Shown here piece by piece: positions 32,123 to 41,456 of a stretch of DNA of 64,000 nt (position 1 is the first letter of the stretch; every line of letters begins with the position of its first letter). The stretch lies in the NCBI GenBank assembly GCA_963813485.1, contig CAWEZE010000013.1, positions 1 to 64,000 on the forward strand. The letters are read 5' to 3'. A program made the position numbers and the translations under genes. Below the pieces are notes generated by a model, which was not told the origin of the DNA, did not search any database, and saw only the letters and a program-made list of their open reading frames with translations. The stretch comes from DASQUK01 sp963813485. Lineage in GTDB: Bacteria > Actinomycetota > Acidimicrobiia > Acidimicrobiales > VFJN01.

Positions 32123-33679
32123 TCATGTGACGGTGACCTCCTCCTCGCCGGCAGGGATCTCGACCTCGGCCGCCTCCTCCACGGCACCGGCCATCAGCAG
32201 GCCGATGCGGTCGCGGCTGGCCTCCTCGCGGTCGAGGACCCCAACGATGCGACCCCGGTAGATCACGGCGACGCGGTCGGCGAGCGCCAGCACCTCGTCC
32301 AGCTCCGAGGAGTTGAGCAGGACGCCGATCCCCTCGTCCCGCTTGGCAACCACCTGGCGGTGGATGTACTGGATGGAACCCACGTCCAGGCCCCGGGTGG
32401 GCTGCGACAAGACCAGAAGGCGGTCGGCGTGGAAGAACTCCCGGGCGATGATCACCTTCTGTTGGTTGCCGCCCGACAACGTCGACGCCGTCGACTGCAC
32501 CGACGCGGTGCGGACGTCGAACTGGTCGACCAGCTCCTCGGCGTGCTTGCGGACGGCGCGGCGATCGATGCGCAGCCGCCGCGAGAACGGCCGCTCCTCG
32601 ATTTGGTTGAGGACCAGGTTGGACGACACGGAGAACGAGCCGATCAGGCCGTCGCGCTGGCGGTCCTCGGGCACGTGCGCCAGGCCTGCCCGGAACAGGT
32701 CGTCCGGTGTCCAGCCGGTGACGTCGCGGCCGTCGAACTGCACCGTGCCGGATCGGGGTGGGCGCAGCCCGGTGATGGCCTCGATCAGCTCGGTCTGGCC
32801 GTTGCCCTGCACCCCGGCCAGGGCCAGGATCTCGCCAGCCCTGACCTCGAAGCTCACCCCGTCGACCACGCGCTGCCCCCGATCGTCGCCGACGACCAGG
32901 TTGTTGACGGCGAGGACCGGTTCGCCGGGTGTTGCGGGAGCCTTGTCGACGACGAGCTTCACGTCGTGGCCGACCATCATCGTGGCTAGCGCCTGCTCGT
33001 CGCTCTCGCCGGGCGTGGTGTGCCCCACGACCTGGCCGCTGCGGAGCACGCTGATCTCGTCGGCGATGGCGAGCACCTCTCGCAGCTTGTGGCTGATGAA
33101 GATCACCGAGCGGTCGCCCTCGGCCAGTTGGCGGACGATCTCCATCAGCTCGGCGATCTCGGGCGGCGTGAGCACAGCCGTCGGCTCGTCGAGGATGAGG
33201 CAGCGGGCATCGCGGTACAGCGCCTTGAGGATCTCGACCCGTTGCTGGATGCCCACCGGGAGATCCTCGATGGTGGCTTCGGGGTCGACCGCCATCCCAT
33301 AGCGCTCGGACAGCTCCGCGACCCGCTTGTGCGCCTCTCCGCGCTCGAGCCGGCCCATGCGGCCGGTGGGCTCGACGCCGAGCATCACGTTCTCGGCCAC
33401 CGTGAACACGGGCACCAGCATGAAATGCTGGTGCACCATGCCGATGCCGGCGCCGATGGCATCGGCCGGCGAGCGGAAGCTGCGCGCCTCGCCATCGAGG
33501 AGGATCTCGCCCTCGTCGGGCCGGTAGAGCCCGAAGAGGATGTTCATGAGCGTGGACTTGCCCGCCCCGTTCTCGCCGAGCAGGGCGTGGACCTCTCCGC
33601 TGTCCACGGAGAGGTCCACGCCGTCGCAGGCCACCACGCCGGGGAACCGCTTGGTGATGCCCCGGAGTTCGACTTTCAT
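32123..33679 (-). CDS. nucleoside ABC transporter, double ATP-binding subunit
   Basis: A 518-aa protein with two ABC domains. The first has GENGAGKST at residues 35-43, QHFMLVPVFTVAEN and a DEPTAVLTP Walker B. The second has a degenerate P-loop (LAGVQGNGQTELIEAI), the signature TLSGGNQQKVIIAREF and FSQPTRGLDVG-like LSQPTRGLDVGS. One active and one altered P-loop is typical of sugar/nucleoside importers of the RbsA/YufO type. It energises uptake with the two permeases and the lipoprotein next to it. Confidence 0.92.
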   Translation of the reverse strand: MKVELRGITKRFPGVVACDGVDLSVDSGEVHALLGENGAGKSTLMNILFGLYRPDEGEILLDGEARSFRSPADAIGAGIGMVHQHFMLVPVFTVAENVMLGVEPTGRMGRLERGEAHKRVAELSERYGMAVDPEATIEDLPVGIQQRVEILKALYRDARCLILDEPTAVLTPPEIAELMEIVRQLAEGDRSVIFISHKLREVLAIADEISVLRSGQVVGHTTPGESDEQALATMMVGHDVKLVVDKAPATPGEPVLAVNNLVVGDDRGQRVVDGVSFEVRAGEILALAGVQGNGQTELIEAITGLRPPRSGTVQFDGRDVTGWTPDDLFRAGLAHVPEDRQRDGLIGSFSVSSNLVLNQIEERPFSRRLRIDRRAVRKHAEELVDQFDVRTASVQSTASTLSGGNQQKVIIAREFFHADRLLVLSQPTRGLDVGSIQYIHRQVVAKRDEGIGVLLNSSELDEVLALADRVAVIYRGRIVGVLDREEASRDRIGLLMAGAVEEAAEVEIPAGEEEVTVT

Positions 33680-33715
33680 GTCGTCGGCGTCGTCAGCGGC
33701 TCGTCGGCTACCCGG

Positions 33716-34828
33716 TCAGCCTTCCGGCATCGTGGTGACCTCGCCGTCGATGATCTGCTGGCGCAGGTCGTCGACCGCGGTCTTCACGTCGTCGGGGACC
33801 TGGTCCTCGAACTCGTTGAACGGGGCGAGGGCGACGCCCTCGTTCTCGAGGGTGCCCGTGTAGAGGCCACCCTCGAAGTTGCCTTCGGCGGCCTCGACGG
33901 TGACGTCGTGGACGGCCACGTCCATGTTCTTCATGACCGAGGTCAGGAACAGGTCGCAGTCGTCGGCCACGCTGACGCAGCCGTCGGTGTCGACCCAGAT
34001 CACCTTGGCATTGCTGTCGGGTCGGGCGCGGATCGCCTCGATTGTGCCCAGGCCCACCGGACCGGCCACCGGCATGATGACGTCGGCGCCCTGATCGAGG
34101 AGCCCCTCTGTCGTGGCCCGACCGTTGGCCTGGTTCTCGAAGTCCCCGGTGAACAGGCCGTCGTCGGCGGCGTTGTCCCAACCCTCCAGCTGGACGTCGG
34201 TGCCGTTGTCCTCGTTGTACTTCTCGATGCCGAGCTGGAAGCCCTTCATGAAGATGGTCACGGTGGGGATGTTGATGCCCCCGTAGGTGCCCACCGTTCC
34301 GGTCTCGCTCATCGCCGCGGCCACGTAGCCGGCCAGGAACGCCGCCTGGTCGGTCGAGAACGTCAGCTCCTTGACGTTGTCGAACTCGTCCTGGGCGTCG
34401 CCCGCGGCGGTGCTGAAGTCGTAGTCGACGATGGCGAAGTTCTGGTCGGGGTTGGCCGTGGCGGCATCGGCGGTGGCGCCTCCGAGCAGGAATCCGACCG
34501 TGACGATCAGGTCGCACCCCTGGTCGATGAAGCTCTGGATGTTGGGAGCAAAGTCGGACTCGGCCTGCGACTCGAGCACGGAGGGCTCGAATCCGAGCTC
34601 GTCGGCCGCGTCCTGCACTCCCTTGTAGGCCGTCTGGTTGAACGAGCGGTCGTCAACGCCGCCGGTGTCGGTGACCTGGCAGGCCGTGAAGTCGGTCGCC
34701 GCGGCGCCGCCACCGTCCGCTTCCGTCGTGTCGCTGCTCGTGGAATCGTCGTCGTCGCCGCAGGCTGCGGCCACAAGTGCCAGCCCTAGGAGGATCGCCA
34801 GTCCCCTCAGGACCCGTCGCTGTCGCAT
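33716..34828 (-). CDS. BMP-family nucleoside-binding lipoprotein
   Basis: A 370-aa exported protein. The signal peptide ends in a lipobox (LVAAAC, Cys23), followed by an acidic, Ser/Thr-rich linker. The mature part starts with CQVTDTGGVDDRSFNQTAYK, the ligand-site signature of BMP proteins, and continues with DLIVTVGFLLGGATADAA and FLAGYVAAAMSETGTVGTYG. Homologues (PnrA, BmpA, YufN) bind purine or pyrimidine nucleosides. It is the first gene of the importer/catabolism operon and is divergent from the phosphopentomutase-like gene, sharing an 18-bp palindrome. Confidence 0.93.
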   Translation of the reverse strand: MRQRRVLRGLAILLGLALVAAACGDDDDSTSSDTTEADGGGAAATDFTACQVTDTGGVDDRSFNQTAYKGVQDAADELGFEPSVLESQAESDFAPNIQSFIDQGCDLIVTVGFLLGGATADAATANPDQNFAIVDYDFSTAAGDAQDEFDNVKELTFSTDQAAFLAGYVAAAMSETGTVGTYGGINIPTVTIFMKGFQLGIEKYNEDNGTDVQLEGWDNAADDGLFTGDFENQANGRATTEGLLDQGADVIMPVAGPVGLGTIEAIRARPDSNAKVIWVDTDGCVSVADDCDLFLTSVMKNMDVAVHDVTVEAAEGNFEGGLYTGTLENEGVALAPFNEFEDQVPDDVKTAVDDLRQQIIDGEVTTMPEG

Positions 34829-34853
34829 CTGGAGTCTCCTGTCCGAAAAGCTT

Positions 34854-34899
34854 GTGGCCCGCGCGGGCCACGGCCCGCACGTTAGTCACTCCGTAGGAT
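34854..34899. promoter_or_regulatory. 18-bp palindrome and -10 in the importer/mutase divergent region
   Basis: GTGGCCCGCGCGGGCCAC at 34854-34871 is a perfect palindrome between the BMP lipoprotein start (34828) and the mutase start (34908). TAGGAT at 34894-34899 lies 8 nt before the mutase ATG, fitting a leaderless promoter. The palindrome could be the operator of a nucleoside regulator not present in the window. Confidence 0.55.
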
Positions 34900-34907
34900 C
34901 GAGGCTG

Positions 34908-36611
34908 ATGACCCTTGACGATCTGGTCGCCGCGGCACGGGCGTGGCACGACGACGATCCCGACCCCGAGACCAGGGCCGAGGTCGAGCGCTTGCTCGAA
35001 GGCGACGGTGTCGGGCCGGATCTCGACGGCTTGAGGGACCGGTTCGGGGCGACTCTGGCCTTCGGGACGGCTGGCCTGCGCGGCGAGATGGGCGCCGGGC
35101 CCAACCGCATGAACCGGGTGACGGTCATGCGCGCCACGGCCGGGCTGGCCCGCTACCTGGCGGACACCGGGCATGCCGGCGAGCCGGTGGTCGTGGGCTT
35201 CGACGCACGCCACGGCTCGGCCACGTTCGCGGCCGACGCAGCAGCCGTGCTGGCGGGCGCCAGGTTCCCGGTCCACCTCGCCGATCGGCACATCCCCACG
35301 CCAGTGCTGGCCTTCGGAGTCCGGCATCTGGGCGCCTGCGCCGGCGTCCAGATCACGGCCAGCCACAATCCGCCCCGCGACAACGGCTACAAGGTGTACC
35401 TCGGCGACGGCGCGCAGATCGTCCCCCCGGCCGACGCGGAGATCGCTGCTCGCATCGACGCCGTCGGTCCGCTGGCGTCCGTGGAGCGGGCCCCGGCCGA
35501 TGACGCTCGCGTGATGCGTATCGGCGCCGACCTGATCGACGCGTACGTGGCCGGCGCCGGGGACGCGGTGCCCCGCCGGTCGAGCCCGGACGGGGCCGCA
35601 CGCCTCGGGGTCGTGTACACGCCATTGCACGGTGTCGGGCGGGACGTCCTGCTGGCCGTCCTCGCCCAGGCAGGGTTCTCGAGCCCGGCGGTCGTGCCCG
35701 AACAGTCCGAGCCCGATCCCGACTTTCCCACGGTGGGGTTCCCCAACCCCGAGGAGCCCGGTGCCTTGGATCTCGCGCTCGGCTTGGCGATCGTCAGTGA
35801 CGCCGACCTGGTGATCGCCAACGACCCCGACGCCGATCGGCTGGCAGTCGCCGTCCCGATCCGATCGGGCGACGACTGGAGGCCGCTCACCGGCGACGAG
35901 ATCGGAATCCTGCTGGCCGACTGGCTGCTCGAGGCGGGGGTCGGCGCCGACCGGCTGGTGGCCACGACCGTGGTGTCGTCGTCAATGCTGGGCCGGCTGG
36001 CCGAGGGTCGGGGCGTGGCTTTCGTGGAGACGCTGACCGGGTTCAAGTGGATAGCCAGGGCGGCCCTCGACCGGCCGGAGCTGCGCTTCGTCTACGGCTA
36101 CGAGGAGGCGCTGGGGTCGTGCGTCGGGACGCTGGTGCGCGACAAGGACGGCATCACCGCAGCGCTGGCATTCGCCGACCTGGTCGCCGCCGAGAAGCAA
36201 CGGGGCCGCAGCGTGCTCGACCGTCTCGACGACCTCGCCCGCGAGCTGGACGTCCATGCGACTGCCCAGCGTTCGATCCCCTTCGAGGGACTCGACGGCA
36301 TGGCGAGCATGCAGGCCGCGGTCGATGCGCTAGCCGACGCTCCGCCCACGGCGCTGGTCGGCGTTCCGGTCACCGAGGTCGAGGACCTCCGCCGGGGCGG
36401 GCGCCTGCCCCCCACCGAGGGCATCGTGCTACGGGCCGAGGGCATGCGGCTGGTCGTGCGCCCCTCGGGCACCGAGCCCAAGCTCAAGTGCTACGCGGAG
36501 GCGGTAGTTCCGGTCTCTGGCGAGCGCACGGAGGATCTGGCGGCGGCGCGGGCGGACGGTGCCGCAAAGGTGGCGGCGCTGCTCGATGTTGCAGTGGGTC
36601 TCGTCACCTGA
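34908..36611 (+). CDS. phospho-sugar mutase, probable phosphopentomutase (PGM2-like)
   Basis: A 567-aa alpha-D-phosphohexomutase superfamily enzyme. The phosphoserine loop is TASHNPPRDNGYKVY, the metal loop is DPDADRLAV, the sugar loop is GYEEALGS and the phosphate loop is RPSGTEPKLKCYAE. The NGYKVY and EEALG forms are those of the PGM2/phosphopentomutase branch. Beside deoA, deoC and upp it most likely converts (deoxy)ribose-1-phosphate to the 5-phosphate; phosphoglucomutase activity is the alternative. The ATG follows TAGGAT by 8 nt with no ribosome binding site. Confidence 0.9.
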   Translation: MTLDDLVAAARAWHDDDPDPETRAEVERLLEGDGVGPDLDGLRDRFGATLAFGTAGLRGEMGAGPNRMNRVTVMRATAGLARYLADTGHAGEPVVVGFDARHGSATFAADAAAVLAGARFPVHLADRHIPTPVLAFGVRHLGACAGVQITASHNPPRDNGYKVYLGDGAQIVPPADAEIAARIDAVGPLASVERAPADDARVMRIGADLIDAYVAGAGDAVPRRSSPDGAARLGVVYTPLHGVGRDVLLAVLAQAGFSSPAVVPEQSEPDPDFPTVGFPNPEEPGALDLALGLAIVSDADLVIANDPDADRLAVAVPIRSGDDWRPLTGDEIGILLADWLLEAGVGADRLVATTVVSSSMLGRLAEGRGVAFVETLTGFKWIARAALDRPELRFVYGYEEALGSCVGTLVRDKDGITAALAFADLVAAEKQRGRSVLDRLDDLARELDVHATAQRSIPFEGLDGMASMQAAVDALADAPPTALVGVPVTEVEDLRRGGRLPPTEGIVLRAEGMRLVVRPSGTEPKLKCYAEAVVPVSGERTEDLAAARADGAAKVAALLDVAVGLVT

Positions 36612-36630
36612 TTTGGGCGGGCGAGCCCCA

Positions 36631-37254
36631 CTAGGCGGTCCCGAAGAGGCGATCGCCGGCGTCCCCCAAGCCCGGCACGATGAACGCCCGCTCGTCGAGG
36701 TGGTCGTCGACGGCTGCCGTGACGACGCGCTCCACCAGTCCGGACTGCTCCAGACGGTGGAGCCCCTCGGGGGCCGCGAGCACGCACACGCCGGTCATCG
36801 GCCCGGCGGCGCGATCGCGCAGCAGCCGGCAGGCGTGCTCGAGCGACCCGCCGGTGGCGAGCATGGGGTCGAGCACAAGCACGGGACGGCCGGCCAGGTC
36901 GGCGGGCACCGAGTTCATGTAGGGCTCGGGTTGGAGCGTCTCCTCGTTGCGTGACACGCCGATGAACGCGGTCTCGGTCTCGGGCAGCAGGCGGATCACC
37001 GCGCCGTGGAGCCCGAGGCCGGCACGCAGCACGGGCACCACCAGTGGGGGACTGGCGATGCGGACGCCGGTCGCCGGTGCCATCGGCGTACGGATGCGGA
37101 CCGGCTCTGTCGGCAGTGTCCGGCACGCCTCGTAGACGAGCATGCCGGCGAGCTCGTCCATGGCCAGCCGGAAGGCGGCGCGGTCTGTCGTCTCGTCGCG
37201 CAGGCGTGTGAGCAGCCGGGCCGCCAGCGGATGGTCGATGGTGAGGACATCCAT
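36631..37254 (-). CDS. upp: uracil phosphoribosyltransferase
   Basis: A 207-aa enzyme starting MDVLTIDHPLAARLLTRLRD. It has the PRPP-binding VLVLDPMLATGGSLEHACRL loop, the VPVLRAGLGLHGAVIRLLP segment and the C-terminal uracil site FIVPGLGDAGDRLFGT. It makes UMP from uracil and PRPP, salvaging bases released by the neighbouring nucleoside-degrading enzymes. The in-frame extension to 37308 is not protein-like, so the ATG at 37254 is used. It converges with the mutase gene across 19 bp. Confidence 0.94.
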   Translation of the reverse strand: MDVLTIDHPLAARLLTRLRDETTDRAAFRLAMDELAGMLVYEACRTLPTEPVRIRTPMAPATGVRIASPPLVVPVLRAGLGLHGAVIRLLPETETAFIGVSRNEETLQPEPYMNSVPADLAGRPVLVLDPMLATGGSLEHACRLLRDRAAGPMTGVCVLAAPEGLHRLEQSGLVERVVTAAVDDHLDERAFIVPGLGDAGDRLFGTA

Positions 37255-37333
37255 ACGGGTGGGCAGTCTCGCGGATCGGGCCTGGCTGGGCGATCGACGT
37301 GCGAGCACCGGGGCGAGCGCCGGGATCCGTGAG

Positions 37334-40300
37334 CTAGCCGGCGGGGCGGGGCGCCTCGACCAGCTGGTTCGCCGTGACGTCCTCGATGCGGGTCCGCGTG
37401 CCGTCCGGGTACTCGATCACGAGGGTGCGCACGCGCGCCGCGTCCCCCAGACCGAACTGCAGGCGTGGGTCCTCGGACGAGAGGTAGCTCCCGCCCGCCT
37501 GCACCTCCCGGACCAGCTTGCGTCCGCCCGGCAACACGGCGGTGACCCGCGCCCCCGGCGAGAACCCGGGCAGCCGAACGCCCAGCCAGTTCCCACCGGT
37601 CGCGGTGTTCTCGAGCAGGATCAGCGGCCCGCCGATCGAGTTGATCGCGACGTCCAGGTCCCCGTCGTTGTCGTAGTCGGCCGCCGCGAGGCCGCGTCCG
37701 TTCGTCTGCAGCCGGGCCTCGCCGCCGGCCCGGAGCCCCAGGTCCGCGAACCGCCGTGCCGCGCCGGTCGACCGGTTCTCCAGGACCTGGATCGGTTCCG
37801 CATCGTCGATCAGGCTCGCGACCGGGATGTCGCCGTTCGTCAGCACGAGGTCGAGGTCGGTGTCCAGATCGAGGTCGACCCAGGACCCGCCCCAGCCGGT
37901 TGCCGCCGGCGTGCCCTCGAAGTCGTCCCGGGCGTCCGCGTACCCGGTCGCTCCGGAGCCGGTCGGCATCCCTCGGTACACCGCGTGTCCCTGGCCCCGC
38001 GAGTTCGAGACGAACAGGTCGGTCAGGCCGTTCCCGTCGTAGTCGGCGGCGGCGATCCCCATCCCGGCGTTGGCGTCCGCGACGCCGGCGCGCACGGCCA
38101 CGTCCCGCAGGCGGAAGCCGAGGCCCGCCGGATCCGCAGCGACGCCTCCCGGCCAGGGCACGTTCCGGTAGAGGCGGTTCGGGTCCTCGTCGTTGGCCAC
38201 GTAGACGTCGAGGCGGCCGTCGCCGTCGAGGTCGGTCACCACGGCGCCGAGACCGTGCTCGGGCTCGCCCGGGTCGACGCCGGCGAGCTCGCCCACCTCG
38301 CGGAACCGCGGCCGACCGCTCCCGTCCGTTCCCTGGTTCAGGTAGAGCAGGTCGCGGACGCCGCGGTGGTTGGTGGGGTACCCGTCCAGCGAACCCGGGA
38401 TCGGAGCGTTCGGGTCGGTGTACCCGGTCACGAAGATGTCCGGGAGCCCGTCGCCGTTCACGTCGCCCACGGTCGCGCCCGCGTGCCAGCCGTAGGTGGC
38501 GATGCCCGCCGGCCGGGCGATCTCGCTGAACGTCCCGTCCCCCCGGTTCCACAGCAGCGCGTCGTACGTGTTCGACGTGACGTACAGGTCGGTGTGGCCG
38601 TCCAGGTCGACGTCGGCCGCCACGCATCCGTTGCCTCGCAACGCGAGGTTGGCCCCCGAGCCGCGACTGACGTCGGTGAACGTCCCTCCCTCGTTGTGGA
38701 ACAGGGTGCTGCGCGGGAGGTCGCCTTCCTCCCTCCAGCGGGCGACGTCCTGCTCGGCGTAGGAGTTGACGACGAACAGGTCGAGCCATCCGTCGGCGTC
38801 GTAGTCGAGCCAGCAGAGCCCCCCGCCCATCATCGCCTCCGTGTCCGTCGAACCGCCGGAGAAACGGAAGGCCCCGTGCCGGAACCGCAGACCCACCTCG
38901 CCGGCGACGTCGCGCAGCTCCGGCGCCACGAAGCCCGTCGGGTTCAGCGGAGCCGGCGGCTCGGTGGCCGGCGACGGCGGCCGGGTGGCCGCGTTCCGCT
39001 CGCGCAGCACGGTGAACACACCGTTCTGCAACGAGAGCTCGAACGTGCGCTCGAAGCGCAGCGGCTGTGACCCGAACAGCGTGGCGACGGCGATCGGTGG
39101 ACCCTGTCCCGCGCCCGGCTCCAGGGTCACGTCGGCACGGTCGACCTCGGCGGCGGGGACGCCGAGCGACACGAGGGTCACCTGCACGATCTGCTCGGCC
39201 GCGCCGCGGTCCAGCTGCGTGGCGACCCGCTGCGAGGGCAGGATCTGGACCTCCGGCAGCTCGCCGCTCGACGGGGTGACCGCGCCGGCCCGGCCCACGC
39301 TCGGCTCCGCTGCGCGCCCTGCGACGAAGACGAGGCCCGTCGCGGCAACCACGGCGACCGCCGTGACCGCGCCCACGGGCGCGCGCCCGGCGGTGCGGAT
39401 CCGTAGGCGCGTGCGGTCCACGGCGGGACGCGTCCGGTCGGCAGACAGCAACAGGTCGATCAGGGGTCGCGCCGCGCAGACCAGGGCGAGCGCCGCCAGG
39501 ACCGCCACCTTGGTCGCGTACTCGCTGGTCTGGGGGACGATCAGGAGCACGGCCAGCAGGCCGATCGCGGCGCCGAAGGCCCGCCGGGTCAGCCGTGACT
39601 CGGGCACCGTCTTCGGATCCGTGATCATGAAGAACAGGAACACGAGGATCTCGGGGGAGAACACGAGGATCCGCCACAGCTCCGCCCCCGTGATCTGTCC
39701 GAGGTGCCAGCGCGCGGTCATCGCATGCTCGGACGTTGCCAGCACCGCGATGCCGGCCGCGAAGACGAGCCAAAAGCTGATCGCGACCCCCAGCAGGCGG
39801 AGCCGGCGGAGGATCGCGAGGCCACCCGCGACGATCAGGGTGAGCGCCAGCGCCAGCCAGACCGACATCGGCCCCCACCAGAAGTCGAGGGGCTCGGCCC
39901 GCGCGGGACCGAGGAGCAGGAAGCAGGCGACGAGCCCGAAGTTGGACGGGTTGAAGACATGCCGGCCGCGGAAGCGGATCACGTACTTCGACAGCAGCGA
40001 GATCGCCGCGGTCCCCGCGAAGATCCACCATCCGTGCAGGCTCCACCAGTCGCCGTGCTCGGTGCCGGGGACCCGGAGGATGAACGCAACGCCGTTGCCG
40101 GTGAGCATCGCGCTCGCGGGCCACATGATCACGCGCTGCTGCCGGAAGGTGATCGCCACCTCCAGCACGGCACACGTGAGGATCGAGATCAGGATCTGCG
40201 CGATCGATAGCTGGAAGTCGAAGGCGACCTGCCCCAGGACCTGCAGCGACACGATCACGCCCGCGAGGTGCAGGCGAGGGTCGCGCAGACTCGGCAGCAG

Positions 40301-40348
40301 CACCGGATAGTCCGTGCCGCGGAGCCGCAGGGCCCATGGCGCCGTCAC
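37334..40348 (-). CDS. UnbU/RnfD-like membrane domain fused to FG-GAP repeats and ASPIC/UnbV
   Basis: A 1004-aa protein. Residues about 20-320 form eight to ten membrane helices with HVFNPSNFGLVACF and FFMITDPKTVPESR, resembling RnfD/NqrB and the enediyne-cluster protein UnbU. After a linker come seven FG-GAP/VCBS calcium-type repeats (for example DYDADGWLDLFV, DVNGDGLPDIFV, DLDGDGRLDVYV, DYDNDGDLDVAI), enough for a seven-bladed propeller, and a C-terminal ASPIC/UnbV domain (NWLGVRLPGF to FGLGDAARVRTLVIEYPDG). In enediyne clusters UnbU and UnbV are separate genes; here they are one chain with no polyketide synthase nearby. The propeller probably faces outward. Function unknown. Confidence 0.85.
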   Translation of the reverse strand: MTAPWALRLRGTDYPVLLPSLRDPRLHLAGVIVSLQVLGQVAFDFQLSIAQILISILTCAVLEVAITFRQQRVIMWPASAMLTGNGVAFILRVPGTEHGDWWSLHGWWIFAGTAAISLLSKYVIRFRGRHVFNPSNFGLVACFLLLGPARAEPLDFWWGPMSVWLALALTLIVAGGLAILRRLRLLGVAISFWLVFAAGIAVLATSEHAMTARWHLGQITGAELWRILVFSPEILVFLFFMITDPKTVPESRLTRRAFGAAIGLLAVLLIVPQTSEYATKVAVLAALALVCAARPLIDLLLSADRTRPAVDRTRLRIRTAGRAPVGAVTAVAVVAATGLVFVAGRAAEPSVGRAGAVTPSSGELPEVQILPSQRVATQLDRGAAEQIVQVTLVSLGVPAAEVDRADVTLEPGAGQGPPIAVATLFGSQPLRFERTFELSLQNGVFTVLRERNAATRPPSPATEPPAPLNPTGFVAPELRDVAGEVGLRFRHGAFRFSGGSTDTEAMMGGGLCWLDYDADGWLDLFVVNSYAEQDVARWREEGDLPRSTLFHNEGGTFTDVSRGSGANLALRGNGCVAADVDLDGHTDLYVTSNTYDALLWNRGDGTFSEIARPAGIATYGWHAGATVGDVNGDGLPDIFVTGYTDPNAPIPGSLDGYPTNHRGVRDLLYLNQGTDGSGRPRFREVGELAGVDPGEPEHGLGAVVTDLDGDGRLDVYVANDEDPNRLYRNVPWPGGVAADPAGLGFRLRDVAVRAGVADANAGMGIAAADYDGNGLTDLFVSNSRGQGHAVYRGMPTGSGATGYADARDDFEGTPAATGWGGSWVDLDLDTDLDLVLTNGDIPVASLIDDAEPIQVLENRSTGAARRFADLGLRAGGEARLQTNGRGLAAADYDNDGDLDVAINSIGGPLILLENTATGGNWLGVRLPGFSPGARVTAVLPGGRKLVREVQAGGSYLSSEDPRLQFGLGDAARVRTLVIEYPDGTRTRIEDVTANQLVEAPRPAG

Positions 40349-40391
40349 CGGTTCAGTATGGCCGGTCGCCCGAATGCGGGCGGCGTTCGCG

Positions 40392-41456
40392 TCAGAGGCC
40401 GAGCTGCTCGGAGGCGAGCCGGGTCCCTTCGACCCGCGCGCCGATCTTGTCGAAGGCGACGTCCCGGGAGGTCGAGGTGTCGTCGGCGAAAGGCGAGAAC
40501 CCGCAGTCGTCGGTGGTGCCGAGTCGGTCGAGGGGCAGAACCTCGGCCGCCTCGAGGACGCGGTCGCGGACCTCCTCGGCGGACTCGACGCGCGGGTCGA
40601 TCGGATCGATCACCCCCACGAAGATTCGCTGCTCGGGGCGCAGGTGCTCGGCGATCAGCTTGAGCGTGCCCGTGCGATCCACCTCGCCGGCAAGCATCAC
40701 GTAGACGTTGCCGACGTTCATCGCGAACAGCTCGGGAAGCAGCTCGACGTAGTCGACGTCGGCGCTGTGGGTGGAGTCCTGGTCCCCGCCGGGGCAGGTG
40801 TGCACGCCGATCCGGGATCGGTCGTCGTCGGAGAAACGCTCGAGGACTCGGTTGTTGAGCGCCACGAACTCCCGGAGCACGCCGCCCGAGGGATCGAGCT
40901 TGATCGACAGGCGCCCCTCGGTGAAATCGATCTGCACGCGGTGGGCGCCCCGGTCGAACGATCGCCGGATGTCCTGCTCGCAGGCGTCCACGAGGTCGTC
41001 CAGGAACGCGTCGCGCCCGTAGCCCTCCACACCGTCCTGCGGGTAGATCAGGCTCAACGCGGAGGCGGCGATCACGGCCTGCTTGACCGGCACGTGCGCG
41101 TAGCGCTGCGCGGCCTCCAGGTAGCCGTCCGCGTGCCGGCCGAACCGGAAGGGTCCCGACGTGAGGCGTGGCAGCTGCCTGGTATGACCGTCCGCGAACG
41201 GGATCACGGCGCCGTCCGGTGCCAGGTTCCCCAGGCCTTCGAGCGGATAGGTCACGAAGCTCGACTTCGTCTGCTCTCCGTCCGAGATCACGGGCGAGCC
41301 CGTCGCCTCGAACCGCTCGATCGTGTCGCAGAGCGCTCGGTCCTGGAGCTCCTGGAGCCCGTGGGGCGAGATCTCGCCTCGACCGACGGCCGCCATGCCG
41401 TCGATCAGCTCCTGGGGTCGGGGGATGCTGCCGATGGGCTCAGTGGGGATCAACAC
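40392..41456 (-). CDS. MetE C-terminal-like (cobalamin-independent methionine synthase family) protein
   Basis: A 354-aa TIM-barrel protein starting MLIPTEPIGSIPRPQELIDG. The GSIPRP opening, DGEQTKSSFVTYPLEGL, the zinc-ligand region HTCPGGD and the late GTTDDCGFSPFADD segment are those of the MetE C-terminal/YxjG-like group. It lacks the N-terminal half of true MetE. Such single-domain proteins may be methyltransferases using other methyl donors; the acceptor is not known. It sits 43 bp after the UnbU-UnbV fusion start on the same strand. The 206 bp upstream (41457-41662) hold a CCGCGG inverted pair and nothing else I recognise. Confidence 0.87.
   Translation of the reverse strand: MLIPTEPIGSIPRPQELIDGMAAVGRGEISPHGLQELQDRALCDTIERFEATGSPVISDGEQTKSSFVTYPLEGLGNLAPDGAVIPFADGHTRQLPRLTSGPFRFGRHADGYLEAAQRYAHVPVKQAVIAASALSLIYPQDGVEGYGRDAFLDDLVDACEQDIRRSFDRGAHRVQIDFTEGRLSIKLDPSGGVLREFVALNNRVLERFSDDDRSRIGVHTCPGGDQDSTHSADVDYVELLPELFAMNVGNVYVMLAGEVDRTGTLKLIAEHLRPEQRIFVGVIDPIDPRVESAEEVRDRVLEAAEVLPLDRLGTTDDCGFSPFADDTSTSRDVAFDKIGARVEGTRLASEQLGL

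Noticed and set aside
36996..40337. 1113-aa alternative frame over the UnbU-UnbV gene
   Set aside because: It lacks the membrane helices and calcium-repeat motifs of the true frame and is almost all Arg, Gly, Pro and Ala.
41225..41250. GAGCGGATAGGTCAC match to the end of the 133-bp element
   Set aside because: It lies inside the MetE-like coding frame (TYPLEGLG region) and the match does not extend, so it is chance.
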